64,000 nt of DNA, taken from assembly GCA_024278215.1 (NCBI GenBank), contig JAJRTR010000111.1, forward strand, positions 59,483 through 123,482, read 5' to 3'. The notes beneath the pieces are model-generated. The model searched no databases. It saw only the letters and a list, made by a program, of their open reading frames with translations, and was not told where the DNA came from. The position numbers and the translations under genes are program-made. The DNA comes from a bacterium (GTDB lineage: Bacteria; UBP15; UBA6099; JAJRTR01). Each line of letters starts with the position of its first letter. Position 1 is the first letter of the stretch. This document shows, piece after piece, positions 1 to 8,130 of the stretch.

Positions 1-2
1 TG

Positions 3-683
3 GATTACGTCGAGAGGTCGGACGACCCGACGGGGATTATCCACATCTTCCGGGACACGGCAGGCGCTAAGTTCCGTGTCGTGGCGCCCGGCGCGGGCCG
101 CAACATGTCGCGGAACCCCCTCATAAACGGCAAAGCCATGATTTCTTCATGCCAGCTGCTGGTTCTGCTGGCGGATGTGTCGGAAGACGTGTTTGGATTT
201 TCAATAGATATTGCCCACCATTTCGATGTGCCGGTACTCGCGATTCCCGCACCCGCGGACAGGGTGAGACCGAGCCTGCTTTCAAAAGCCGACATCGTTC
301 TTGCCGGCGTGTCCGAGTCCGAAGCCCTGACGAAATCGCGGCCCGAGACGCTTTCGACAGCGGAGGAGGCACTGAACATTTTTCTCAAGCTGGGGCCCGG
401 AGCGGCAATCATCTATCTTGGGCGTTTCGGCGCGGCCTGCTCGTCCAAACTCAACGAGTCGATGTTTTTCCCCGCGCCGCAAAGCAACTCGCCGATTGCG
501 CCCGAGGCAGAGGAGATTTTTACGGCGGCGCTGTCTTACTGCCTTTGTGCGGAATACCCTCTTGCCGAAGCCTGCACATTTGCCGTGTCGGCGGTAAACC
601 TTGTGAACAGCCGTGCCGCGGAGCCTTTCGCCTACCCGTCGCTCCAGCAGATATCCGCGTCGAACAACCTCCGTTTCTCATAA
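3..683 (+). CDS. PfkB/ribokinase-family sugar kinase, C-terminal part (start outside window)
   Basis: The frame is open from base 3, so the N-terminus lies upstream. The visible 226 residues follow the C-terminal half of PfkB-family kinases: a nucleotide-side strand ending in PAPAD, a segment LLSKADIVLAGVSESEALT that matches the usual 'N-x-x-E' region, and LGPGAAIIYLGRFGAAC where the family has a glycine-rich turn. The family signature with the catalytic base (consensus GAGD before an FxAxL helix) should follow, but here it reads APEAEEIFTAAL. The anion-hole glycines and the Asp are therefore absent. The fold assignment is reasonable, but activity is doubtful. It could be a degenerate or regulatory paralogue. 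The substrate cannot be told. Confidence 0.7.
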   Translation, partial: DYVERSDDPTGIIHIFRDTAGAKFRVVAPGAGRNMSRNPLINGKAMISSCQLLVLLADVSEDVFGFSIDIAHHFDVPVLAIPAPADRVRPSLLSKADIVLAGVSESEALTKSRPETLSTAEEALNIFLKLGPGAAIIYLGRFGAACSSKLNESMFFPAPQSNSPIAPEAEEIFTAALSYCLCAEYPLAEACTFAVSAVNLVNSRAAEPFAYPSLQQISASNNLRFS

Positions 684-783
684 TATGTTTTTCCCACGCC
701 GATGTGACACAGGCAGGATTGCCGGATATACTTAATTGAATAGTTACATCACTTACAAAAACATAAACGGGAACAGTAGTAAA

Positions 784-1443
784 ATGTTTACAGGAATCAT
801 TACGGAAACAGGAAAACTTAAGGAGATCAGGCGCAAAGGGCAGTCGCTGGAATTGCGCATCGAAGGGCCTGAAACAGCGGCAGGCGCGGAGCCGGGAGAC
901 AGTGTCGCCGTCGACGGTGTGTGCCTCACGGTAACGTCCATTGAAGGCGCGTCGATGAAAATGGATGTGGGCGAGGAAACATTCCGGCTCACTACGCTGT
1001 CTAAAAGGAAAGTGTCGGACAGTGTAAACCTCGAGCCGTCCCTGCGTCTTGGTGGAAAGATGGGCGGTCATATCGTCACCGGCCACGTGGATGCGGTCGG
1101 GCGCATAGCGGCCATCGAGAAGAAAACGACTGAAGTAACTGTGGCAATAAGTTTCCCCCGCGAACTCGCCGTTTTCATCGCGGCGAAAGGCTCTGTCACA
1201 GTCGACGGGATCAGCCTCACAGTGGGGGAAGTCGAGAACGGTCGTTTCAAGCTCCACCTGATACCACACACGGTCGAGAACACGACACTGAGGAATCGCA
1301 GGGCCGGCGACGAAGTGAATATCGAGGTGGACGTGCTTGCGAGATACGTTCAAAACGCACTCGACAACGGCCACGCGAAAGCGGGCGGGCTGTTCGACAA
1401 ACTTCAGAAATTCGGATACACGAAAGCGGAGGGAAATGTTTAG
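784..1443 (+). CDS. ribE: Riboflavin synthase alpha chain
   Basis: Catalyses dismutation of two 6,7-dimethyl-8-ribityllumazines to riboflavin. The 219-residue protein has the family length and two lumazine-binding repeats. Repeat 1 starts MFTGII and contains GDSVAVDGVCLTV. Repeat 2 starts near GGHIVTGHVD and contains GSVTVDGISLTV, then LIPHTVENTTL and VDVLARYV. The ATG at 784 is chosen because MFTGII is the invariant N-terminus. A longer TTG-initiated frame from 736 has no family support. No other rib gene is in the window. The 3' end overlaps rapZ by 8 bases, so the two are probably translationally coupled. Confidence 0.96.
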   Translation: MFTGIITETGKLKEIRRKGQSLELRIEGPETAAGAEPGDSVAVDGVCLTVTSIEGASMKMDVGEETFRLTTLSKRKVSDSVNLEPSLRLGGKMGGHIVTGHVDAVGRIAAIEKKTTEVTVAISFPRELAVFIAAKGSVTVDGISLTVGEVENGRFKLHLIPHTVENTTLRNRRAGDEVNIEVDVLARYVQNALDNGHAKAGGLFDKLQKFGYTKAEGNV

Positions 1444-2302
1444 CATCAACATTATCACAGGCCTTTCCGGGGCGGGGAAAACATTCGCCAACAAGTGTAT
1501 GGAGGACATGGGTTTCTATTGTATGGACAATCTGCCGCCCGCACTGATTCCGCATTTCGCCGAGTTGTGCGCGAATTCGACGCGCAAGATCGACAAAGTA
1601 TCGCTCGTGATCGATATTCGCGGAGGCGAGTTTTTCGACGATCTTTTCAAGGCTCTCGACGCCCTCGACCAGGCCGACTACAAATACTCCATCATTTTCC
1701 TCGACACTTCGGACGAAGTCCTTATCCGCAGGTATAAAGAGTCCAGGCGGCAGCACCCACTCGCGGGCGAAGCGGGCAGCACCCTCGACGGCATCCGCTC
1801 CGAACGGAAGAGACTGAAAAAACTCAGAGACCGCGCCGACCTGTATATCGACACAACAAAAATGAATCTGTGGGCACTGAAAAAGAAACTGAACTCGATT
1901 ATTGCGGGCGGCGAAAACGAGGGAAACATCACTGTCGCAGTCGTCTCTTTCGGCTACAAACACGGCGTTCCCATGGACGTCGATTTCGTCTTTGACGTTC
2001 GTTTCCTGCCCAACCCGTATTACGAGGAAAAACTCAAGGGGCTGACCGGGGAAGACGACGAGGTGTCCACATTCGTCATGGCCAGTCCGACAGCGGTCGA
2101 GTTCCTCGACAAGGTTAAAGAGATGATGTTGTTTGTGCTCCCGCACACCATCGCGGAGGGCAAGAGCAACGTCGTGATCGCTATCGGCTGCACAGGCGGA
2201 CACCACAGGTCTGTCGTGCTTTCCATCGAACTCGCGAGGTTCCTGACACAGAACGGCTACAACGTACATGTCAGGCACAGGGATATCGCGACCGGCGACT
2301 GA
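1436..2302 (+). CDS. rapZ: RapZ/YvcJ RNase adaptor, nucleotide-binding protein
   Basis: A 288-residue RapZ/YvcJ-family protein (COG1660). It has an N-terminal P-loop GLSGAGKT (residues 9-16) and the early family motif YCMDNLPP. The C-terminal domain holds VDVRFLPNPYYEEKLKGLTG and CTGGHHRSVVLSIELA followed by VRHRDI. In enterobacteria RapZ delivers GlmZ sRNA to RNase E. In Firmicutes YvcJ is an NTPase linked to competence and envelope metabolism. The start ATG at 1436 lies 2 bases after GGAGGG and overlaps the ribE stop. The neighbouring yvcK is a conserved synteny partner in Firmicutes and many other phyla. WhiA and HPr, often found there, are not present. Confidence 0.95.
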   Translation: MFSINIITGLSGAGKTFANKCMEDMGFYCMDNLPPALIPHFAELCANSTRKIDKVSLVIDIRGGEFFDDLFKALDALDQADYKYSIIFLDTSDEVLIRRYKESRRQHPLAGEAGSTLDGIRSERKRLKKLRDRADLYIDTTKMNLWALKKKLNSIIAGGENEGNITVAVVSFGYKHGVPMDVDFVFDVRFLPNPYYEEKLKGLTGEDDEVSTFVMASPTAVEFLDKVKEMMLFVLPHTIAEGKSNVVIAIGCTGGHHRSVVLSIELARFLTQNGYNVHVRHRDIATGD

Positions 2303-2309
2303 AATATTC

Positions 2310-2393
2310 GAGCCGCTTGCAAAAGAAACGAGACCGCGCAGTTCGGGGCAATTGCAGCCGGTCACAGTAGAATCAGACTTTCACAAGCGGCTC
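2310..2393 (+). repeat. Leader-associated structured repeat, copy E (before yvcK)
   Basis: An 84-bp member of the dispersed repeat. The ends GAGCCGCTTG (2310-2319) and CAAGCGGCTC (2384-2393) are perfect inverted repeats. The core at 2347-2376 (GGCAATTGCAGCC ... GAATCAGA) matches the right-hand module of the copies at 6392 and 24641. The end sequence differs from those copies (GCTTG instead of AATTG), yet both arms changed together, which preserves pairing. It ends 36 nt before the yvcK start. Confidence 0.75.
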
Positions 2394-2429
2394 ATAAGAG
2401 TATACAGTTCCAAAACGGGACGTGATTAT

Positions 2430-3761
2430 ATGAAACAGTGGAGATGGTTTCTACCCGGGCTGAACATAAAGCGCTGGGTAGCCATTATTATAGCTGGAGT
2501 GCTTATCTTCAGCCTCGGTATGGTTTTCGTCATCGGTAAAAACATCCCGCGCGGATTCTATTTTTTTATCACCTCTTATGTGCGCCAGGGTGTGTTCGGC
2601 ATCTCTCTGTCGATCATCGGTATAGCATTGTTCATATACGGTCTCCGGCGCCTCAACAAGAGAATACTCAAGCTGTTCATGCCGGGAGACGATTCATTGC
2701 TTATCGACATGCTGTACCGCGATATGATACTGGGAAAGGGACTGAAGATAGTGGTGATCGGCGGCGGCACGGGTCTTCACTCGCTGTTGCGCGGACTGAA
2801 AAAATATTCATCGAACATATCGGCCATCGTGACAGTCAGCGACGACGGCGGCAGTTCGGGGCGCCTGCGCGACGAACTCAACATCCTGCCGCCCGGCGAC
2901 GTGCGCCAGTGCATCGCGGCCCTTGCGGATTCGGAAACCGCGGTAGCCGAACTCTTTTCATGCAGGTTCGAGTCGACCGGCTCGCTCAAGGGGCACTCGG
3001 TAGGCAACCTGCTTCTGGCGGCTATGACGGAGCTCAAGGGCGGCGACTTCTACCAGGCGGTGAAGGAACTGAGCAAAGTTCTTGCCGTGCGCGGCAGGGT
3101 GCTTCCTTCCACGCTCGAGCGCGTGACGCTCTGCGCGGAGATGAAGGACGGTACGATAATACGGGGCGAATCGAGCATCACCAGCTCACCGGCGGCGGTC
3201 AGCAGGGTGTTCCTCTCTCCGGCCGACGGCCGGGCGCTCCCCGAGGCTGTCGAAGCGATTATGGATGCCGACCTTGTCGTCATCGGCCCGGGGTCGCTCT
3301 TCACCAGCATCATTCCCAACCTGCTTGTGAAAGATTTGCTCCAGCCCCTGAGGCGCACGCCCGCGCCAAAAGTATATGTATGCAATGTCATGAGCCAGCC
3401 GGGCGAGACCGACGGATATTCCGCTTCCGACCATGCGGCGCAGATCGTAAAACTGCTCGGCAAAAAATCCATAGACTACATCGTTCTCAATAATAAGTAT
3501 CCTTCGCGCCTGCTGGCAAAGTACAGGGCCGAAGGCGCGGAACCGGTCGAAGTGGACCGGGAAAACCTCGAGCGGCTGGGAATCAGCCGCCTCGTTATGG
3601 AAGACCTTATCAGCGAAGAGCAACTCGTAAGGCACGATCCCGACAAACTCGCCGCCTGCATCATGAAGATAGCGAGGGAAACGTCGCCGGATTCCGTGCA
3701 GAACATTCTGCTCTATGATGTGGAAAAATTTCGCGAAAGACTGATGCAGATAGGAATTTGA
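2430..3761 (+). CDS. yvcK: YvcK family gluconeogenesis/envelope factor, membrane-anchored
   Basis: A 443-residue member of the CofD-like/YvcK family (COG0391). Two predicted transmembrane helices (residues about 14-36 and 50-71) precede the cytoplasmic domain, which begins VVIGGGTGLHSLLRGLKKY. It carries SDDGGSSGRLRDEL, the PPGDVRQCIAAL loop and VVIGPGSLFTSIIPNLLV. These motifs bind the UDP-sugar or nucleotide ligand in this family. In Bacillus YvcK is needed for growth on gluconeogenic carbon and for cell-wall morphology, and it binds UDP-GlcNAc. The ATG at 2430 is preferred because the longer frame runs back into rapZ. It follows rapZ and precedes gap and pgk. The leader holds repeat copy E. 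Confidence 0.93.
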   Translation: MKQWRWFLPGLNIKRWVAIIIAGVLIFSLGMVFVIGKNIPRGFYFFITSYVRQGVFGISLSIIGIALFIYGLRRLNKRILKLFMPGDDSLLIDMLYRDMILGKGLKIVVIGGGTGLHSLLRGLKKYSSNISAIVTVSDDGGSSGRLRDELNILPPGDVRQCIAALADSETAVAELFSCRFESTGSLKGHSVGNLLLAAMTELKGGDFYQAVKELSKVLAVRGRVLPSTLERVTLCAEMKDGTIIRGESSITSSPAAVSRVFLSPADGRALPEAVEAIMDADLVVIGPGSLFTSIIPNLLVKDLLQPLRRTPAPKVYVCNVMSQPGETDGYSASDHAAQIVKLLGKKSIDYIVLNNKYPSRLLAKYRAEGAEPVEVDRENLERLGISRLVMEDLISEEQLVRHDPDKLAACIMKIARETSPDSVQNILLYDVEKFRERLMQIGI

Positions 3762-3815
3762 TGTATTATATTAGTTCAGGGAAAATAACAGAATCCAGCA
3801 AACGGGAGGACAGAT

Positions 3816-4820
3816 ATGGCAGTTAAAGTAGGAATTAATGGATTTGGAAGAATCGGCCGCAACTTCACACGCTCGGCACTCGGAAACAGCGAAATAGACA
3901 TCGTTTCCATCAACGACCTGACAGACGCGGCGACACTCGCTCACCTGCTGAAATACGACTCGAACTACGGCATTCTCGACGCCGACGTAAGCGCGGGTGA
4001 CGGCGAACTGATCCTGAACGGAAAGAAAATAAAAGTTCACGCCGAGCGAAACCCGTCGGACCTGCCCTGGGGCGACGACGGTGTGGACATCGTCATCGAA
4101 TCCACAGGCCTGTTCCGGGAACGCGAAAAGGCGGCGCTCCACATCAAAGGCGGCGCGAAGAAAGTCATCATCTCGGCACCGGGCAAAGACCAGGACATCA
4201 TGATTGTCATGGGTGTCAACCAGGACAAGTACGACCCGGCGAACCACCACATCATCTCCAATGCGTCATGCACCACGAATTGCCTGTCTCCGATTGCAAA
4301 AGTCATCCTGGACAACTTCGGCATCGAAACCGGCCTCATGTGCACGATCCACTCGTACACAAACGGCCAGAAGATTCTCGACATGCAGTTCAAGGACCTG
4401 CGGCGCGCGCGCGCGGCCGCTCTCTCGATTATTCCGACGACGACCGGTGCCGCAAAGGCCGTCGGCGAAGTCATCCCCGAAGTCAAGGGGAAACTCACCG
4501 GCTATGCCATGCGCGTGCCGACACCGACGGTCTCAGTCGTCGACCTCGCCGTCGTTACGAGCAAAAAAGTTACAGTCGACGAGATGAACGCCGCCATGAA
4601 AGCAGCAGCCGACGGCCCGATGAAGGGCATTCTCAAATACGAGGAAGTTCCCCTGGTTTCTATGGATTTCAAGGGTTGCAAGTTCTCGTCGATCTTCGAC
4701 CCCGCGCTCACCCAGATGCTCGGCGACAACCATATCAAAGTCGTTTCGTGGTACGACAATGAAATGGGATACTCGACCAGGCTCGGCGACCTCGCGGTGT
4801 ATGTCGGCAAGTCGCTCTGA
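3816..4820 (+). CDS. gap: Glyceraldehyde-3-phosphate dehydrogenase, type I
   Basis: Converts glyceraldehyde 3-phosphate to 1,3-bisphosphoglycerate with NAD+ in glycolysis, reversibly. The 334 residues are full length. The N-terminus [13 protein letters not shown] is the dinucleotide-binding motif. The catalytic loop [10 protein letters not shown] places the nucleophile at Cys152. [11 protein letters not shown] near the C-terminus is the phosphate/NAD loop. An Asp after the second strand (SINDL, residue 34) fits NAD+ rather than NADP+. The ribosome-binding site GGGAGG sits about 8 nt before the ATG. pgk follows after 156 bases with two hairpins between. Confidence 0.98.
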   Translation: MAVKVGINGFGRIGRNFTRSALGNSEIDIVSINDLTDAATLAHLLKYDSNYGILDADVSAGDGELILNGKKIKVHAERNPSDLPWGDDGVDIVIESTGLFREREKAALHIKGGAKKVIISAPGKDQDIMIVMGVNQDKYDPANHHIISNASCTTNCLSPIAKVILDNFGIETGLMCTIHSYTNGQKILDMQFKDLRRARAAALSIIPTTTGAAKAVGEVIPEVKGKLTGYAMRVPTPTVSVVDLAVVTSKKVTVDEMNAAMKAAADGPMKGILKYEEVPLVSMDFKGCKFSSIFDPALTQMLGDNHIKVVSWYDNEMGYSTRLGDLAVYVGKSL

Positions 4821-4849
4821 CAGCGGATTGTGTAGTTGTGTAGAATCAT

Positions 4850-4882
4850 CGAACAGGATCGGCCCATGCCTTATCCTGTTCG
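4850..4882 (+). other. Inverted repeat in the gap-pgk spacer
   Basis: CGAACAGGAT (4850-4859) pairs perfectly with ATCCTGTTCG (4873-4882) across a 13-nt loop. No U-run follows, so this is not a classical terminator. It may be an RNA-processing or stability hairpin that separates gap from pgk expression. Confidence 0.5.
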
Positions 4883-4930
4883 GTATACTCCAGCGGTATC
4901 GCCTGCAATATGCGGGCAATGTGAATAATC

Positions 4931-4953
4931 GGGGAGCCCGGTCGCGGCTCCCC
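4931..4953 (+). terminator. GC-rich hairpin just before the pgk ribosome-binding site
   Basis: GGGGAGCC (4931-4938) pairs with GGCTCCCC (4946-4953) across a 7-nt loop, followed by GTTTCTC. It lies 9 nt before the pgk AGGAGG (4963-4968). It could be a weak terminator or attenuator between gap and pgk. The U-tract is poor. Confidence 0.4.
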
Positions 4954-4976
4954 GTTTCTCCCAGGAGGGCATAATT

Positions 4977-6167
4977 ATGTTGAAAAAAATGACGATTGAA
5001 GACGTAGACTTCTCCGGCAGGCGCGTCATAGCGCGGGTGGACTTCAATGTGCCGCTCGACGACGACAGAAACATCACGGACGACCTGCGTGTGCGTGCCG
5101 CGCTGCCCACCATAAAATATATCCTCTCACACGGCGCGTCGCTCATACTCATGAGCCATCTCGGCAGACCAAAAGGTGAGCCCGCCCCGTCGTTAAGTCT
5201 AAAGCCGGTCGGCGAACACCTGGCAACATTGCTCGACACCGGCGTTTCTTTTGCTCCGGATTGCGTCGGCCCCGAAGTCGAAACATTGGCGGACAATCTC
5301 AAGCCGGGCGAAATACTTCTGCTCGAGAATCTCCGTTTTCACGCGGGCGAAAAAAAGAACGATCCCGGGTTCGCAAAGCAACTCGCGGCACTTGCTGAAA
5401 TATATGTAAACGACGCGTTCGGCACGGCCCACCGCGCACACGCGTCCACAGCGGGCATTACCGAATACCTCTCACCTGCCGTCGCCGGATACCTGCTGAA
5501 AAAAGAAATCGACTACCTTGAAAATACGCTCGAAAACCCGCGTCGGCCTTTTATAGCACTGATGGGCGGCGCGAAAGTTTCAGATAAAATAATGGTCATC
5601 GAGCGCCTGCTCGACGTCGTCGACGGGATCATCATCGGCGGCGGCATGGCATTCACATTCCTCAAATCGCAGGGTAAGGAAACAGGCAAGTCGATTGTCG
5701 AAGATGAAAAAGTCGACGCCGCGAAACGCCTGCTCGAACTCGCGAAAGAGAAGAATGTCGACCTCGTGCTTCCCGTTGATGTCGTAACGGCAAAAGAATT
5801 CCGGTTCGACTCCGAACATAAAGTCTGCACGGTCGACGACATACCGGAGGACTGGATGGGGCTTGATATCGGCCCGGAAACAGTGAAGCTGTTCGCAGAC
5901 AATATAGCAGGTTGCAAAACAATCGTATGGAACGGTCCGATGGGAGTGTTCGAGTTTGACGCCTTTGCGAGCGGCACACTCGAGTGCGCGAAAGTGATCG
6001 CGCAGACCGATTGCGTATCAATAGTCGGGGGCGGCGACTCGGCGGCAGCCATAAAGAAGATGGGGCTTTCGGAGCGGTTTACACACATTTCCACAGGCGG
6101 CGGCGCGTCTCTTGAGATGCTCGAAGGCAAAAAACTTCCCGGCGTCGAAGCTCTCGACGACAAGTAG
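4977..6167 (+). CDS. pgk: Phosphoglycerate kinase
   Basis: Transfers phosphate between 1,3-bisphosphoglycerate and ADP, the step after GAPDH. The 396-residue protein is full length. It has the N-domain substrate motif ARVDFNVPLDD (about 20-30), SHLGRPKG, LLLENLRFH, the GGAKVSDK nucleotide loop and the C-terminal GGGDSAAAIKKMG followed by STGGGASLEMLEG. AGGAGG at 4963-4968 supports the ATG at 4977. It forms a gap-pgk pair, a usual glycolytic arrangement. The stop codon is the first base triplet of a short palindromic repeat (6165-6193). Confidence 0.98.
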   Translation: MLKKMTIEDVDFSGRRVIARVDFNVPLDDDRNITDDLRVRAALPTIKYILSHGASLILMSHLGRPKGEPAPSLSLKPVGEHLATLLDTGVSFAPDCVGPEVETLADNLKPGEILLLENLRFHAGEKKNDPGFAKQLAALAEIYVNDAFGTAHRAHASTAGITEYLSPAVAGYLLKKEIDYLENTLENPRRPFIALMGGAKVSDKIMVIERLLDVVDGIIIGGGMAFTFLKSQGKETGKSIVEDEKVDAAKRLLELAKEKNVDLVLPVDVVTAKEFRFDSEHKVCTVDDIPEDWMGLDIGPETVKLFADNIAGCKTIVWNGPMGVFEFDAFASGTLECAKVIAQTDCVSIVGGGDSAAAIKKMGLSERFTHISTGGGASLEMLEGKKLPGVEALDDK

Positions 6168-6193
6168 CCCGTATATTGCACCAATGCGGGCCA
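6165..6193 (+). repeat. Short palindromic repeat overlapping the pgk stop
   Basis: The unit is AGCCCG, then about 15 nt containing ATATT and CACCAAT, then CGGGC. A near-identical unit occurs at 15488-15516 beside repeat copy C. The arms can pair. Two copies in one window suggest a dispersed palindromic repeat. Its function is unknown. Confidence 0.55.
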
Positions 6194-6332
6194 AAAATAG
6201 GAAGAATGCCTGTAATACAAGGCGCGGCAAGTGAGTGGTGAGGGAGCAGCCGGTCTCTTGCGTAAAATGCTGGTATATGACCGATCCCGAAACGCCGTCG
6301 CAACGCAGTAGAACAGGCGTTATCGTGATTTT

Positions 6333-6357
6333 CCGGATTTCTTTGTGAGAAATCCGG
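6333..6357 (+). other. Perfect inverted repeat downstream of pgk
   Basis: CCGGATTTCT (6333-6342) pairs with AGAAATCCGG (6348-6357) over a 5-nt loop. It is a strong hairpin at the end of the pgk transcript and may terminate it, although the following bases (GGTAAGCG) are not a U-run. The rest of the 6168-6601 gap is repeat copy A and unrecognised sequence. Confidence 0.45.
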
Positions 6358-6391
6358 GGTAAGCGCATCTACGTGTATTTTGATTCCGATA

Positions 6392-6569
6392 GAGCCAATT
6401 GCAAAATTATGTTCGTAGCGAAGTCGAGTGAAATTGTTCAGAGCAAGGCGGAGGGGTAGAATCCTCGCAGGCGTACTTGTAGAGTACGCCGAGGACGATT
6501 TTATGCCGACAACGCAGCTATGGACAATAGTAACCGACCGTAGCAGAATCAGAATTTTGCAATTGGCTC
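6392..6569 (+). repeat. Leader-associated structured repeat, copy A (before folK)
   Basis: A 178-bp element with perfect 17-bp terminal inverted repeats (GAGCCAATTGCAAAATT, 6392-6408 and complement 6553-6569). GATA flanks both ends. An internal perfect hairpin GGCGTACT/AGTACGCC lies in the middle. It is about 80% identical by eye to copy B at 24641-24817. It ends 32 nt before the folK start. There is no ORF inside, so it is a MITE-like or structured-RNA element rather than an insertion sequence. Confidence 0.8.
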
Positions 6570-6601
6570 GATATGATATTGTTATTTATTGAAGGAGAAA
6601 G

Positions 6602-7099
6602 ATGAAAACGGCAATACTTGCTTTCGGGTCGAATCTTGGGGAGCGCAGGGGCAATATCGAGTCTGCTGCTGCGGCGCTCGAGTGCGCGGGTGTCGAGATA
6701 GTGCGCCATTCGTCATACTACGCGACTTCGCCGGTGGGCGGGCCGCCACAGGGCGATTTCATAAATGCCGCGGCCCTCGTACAGACCGCTCTCGAACCTC
6801 ACGCACTGCTCCGCCTCGCGAAAAAGATCGAGCAGGACATGGGCCGCGACCTGCACGGCGTCCACTTCGGTCCGCGCCCTATAGATATTGACATATTACT
6901 TTACGGGCGGCTGACTCTCGACACACCCGACCTCGTCATCCCCCATCCACGGTTCGCCGAACGTCTTTTTGTCCTGGCGCCGCTCGTAGAAGTTGCGCCC
7001 GACTGGAAGTTGCCCGACGGCAAAACAATTTCCTCTCTCTTCAATGAATTGAAGACCGCCACGGATTTTTCTTTGCAAATTGTTGAAAAATTACCATAA
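6602..7099 (+). CDS. folK: 2-amino-4-hydroxy-6-hydroxymethyldihydropteridine pyrophosphokinase
   Basis: Transfers pyrophosphate from ATP to 6-hydroxymethyl-7,8-dihydropterin in folate synthesis. The 165-residue protein starts MKTAILAFGSNLGER, the HPPK signature. It then has SSYYATSPVGGPPQGDFINAA, a pterin-side region, and the FGPRPIDIDILLYG motif with metal-binding Asp residues, then PHPRFAERLFVLAPL. An AAGGAG ribosome-binding site precedes the ATG by about 6 nt. folP and folB are not adjacent. The gene stands alone between pgk and pan, with repeat copy A as its leader. Confidence 0.96.
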   Translation: MKTAILAFGSNLGERRGNIESAAAALECAGVEIVRHSSYYATSPVGGPPQGDFINAAALVQTALEPHALLRLAKKIEQDMGRDLHGVHFGPRPIDIDILLYGRLTLDTPDLVIPHPRFAERLFVLAPLVEVAPDWKLPDGKTISSLFNELKTATDFSLQIVEKLP

Positions 7100-7199
7100 T
7101 ATGGTTAAGGTAATACTTGGTTTTTATTGAAAAGTACTGCTTGGAGCTTCTCGACGAGCCCGAGACAGGAAGACAATTTATAGCGAACCGAAAAACGCG

Positions 7200-7233
7200 T
7201 ATGCCTTCCTGTTATTGGAAGGCATATTTTTTT
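7200..7233 (+). terminator. Rho-independent terminator between folK and panB
   Basis: ATGCCTTCC (7201-7209) pairs with GGAAGGCAT (7217-7225) over a 7-nt loop, followed by a run of seven or eight T residues. It lies 43 nt before the panB start. It either ends the folK transcript or acts as an attenuator inside a panB leader. Confidence 0.8.
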
Positions 7234-7275
7234 ATGGCCCGTCGCAGCGGCGTAAACCGGATCGGCGGGCTCGAT

Positions 7276-8130
7276 ATGAAGGTAACGATTTCAACACTGA
7301 ACGAGATGAAGGCCGGCGGCGAAAAGATCACGATGCTGACGGCCTACGACGCACCGACAGCTAAAATCGTCGACAGCTCCGGGGTCGACACCATTCTCGT
7401 GGGCGACTCGCTTGGCAACGTAATGCTCGGCTTCGACGACACACTTCCCGTAACGATGGAACACATGATTCACCACACAGCCGCTGTGATGCGCGGTGTC
7501 GAGCGTGCTTTCGTACTGTTCGACATGCCTTTTATGTCATACCAGGTGAGTGTCGAGGAAGCGGTGCGCAACGCGGGGCGCGCGGTGAAGGAAACCGGCT
7601 GCAACGGCGTGAAACTCGAGGGCGGCGGCGAAAATATATGCCGTGTCGTTCGTGCTGTCGTCGATTGCGGTATCCCCGTGTGCGGTCATCTCGGCCTGAC
7701 TCCCCAGTCGGTGAACGCGATGGGCGGCTACAAGGTGCAGGGCAAAGCGTTCGAGCAGGCGAAAAACATACTCGACGAATCGCTGGCACTCGAGGCGGCG
7801 GGCGCGGGCATGGTGGTGCTCGAATGCGTGCCGTGGAAGCTGGCGAAGGTGATTACCGAAAAGCTTCATATTCCGACTATCGGGATCGGCGCCGGCCCGC
7901 ACTGCGACGGACAGGTGCTCGTGTTCCACGACATGATGGGACTGCTCGACCGCAAACCGGCGAAGTTCGTCGAGGTTTTCGCACAGGCGGGCAAACTCAT
8001 GAGGCGCGGTGTGAAAAGTTACATCAAACAGGTGAAATCTGTCGATTATCCCGGCACTGAACACTCATTCGTTATCAGCGACAGTGTTATAAATAAACTC
8101 GAAGGCAACAAAAAGGGAAAGAAGAAATGA
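7276..8130 (+). CDS. panB: 3-methyl-2-oxobutanoate hydroxymethyltransferase
   Basis: Makes ketopantoate from 2-oxoisovalerate and methylene-tetrahydrofolate, the first committed pantothenate step. The 284-residue protein begins MKVTISTLNEMKAGGEKITMLTAYD, the usual PanB N-terminus. It has the metal/substrate loop VGDSLGNVMLG, TLPVTMEHMIHHT and the C-terminal IGIGAGPHCDGQVLVFHDMMG. The ATG at 7276 is preferred. An upstream in-frame extension to 7117 (TTG) runs through the terminator at 7200-7233 and has no family similarity. panC overlaps its stop by four bases (ATGA), so panB-panC-panD form one operon. Confidence 0.97.
   Translation: MKVTISTLNEMKAGGEKITMLTAYDAPTAKIVDSSGVDTILVGDSLGNVMLGFDDTLPVTMEHMIHHTAAVMRGVERAFVLFDMPFMSYQVSVEEAVRNAGRAVKETGCNGVKLEGGGENICRVVRAVVDCGIPVCGHLGLTPQSVNAMGGYKVQGKAFEQAKNILDESLALEAAGAGMVVLECVPWKLAKVITEKLHIPTIGIGAGPHCDGQVLVFHDMMGLLDRKPAKFVEVFAQAGKLMRRGVKSYIKQVKSVDYPGTEHSFVISDSVINKLEGNKKGKKK

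Noticed and set aside
6392..6569. An insertion sequence at repeat copy A
   Set aside because: The element is under 180 bp, contains no transposase frame, and its GATA flanks are identical at copy B, so they may belong to the element rather than be target duplications.
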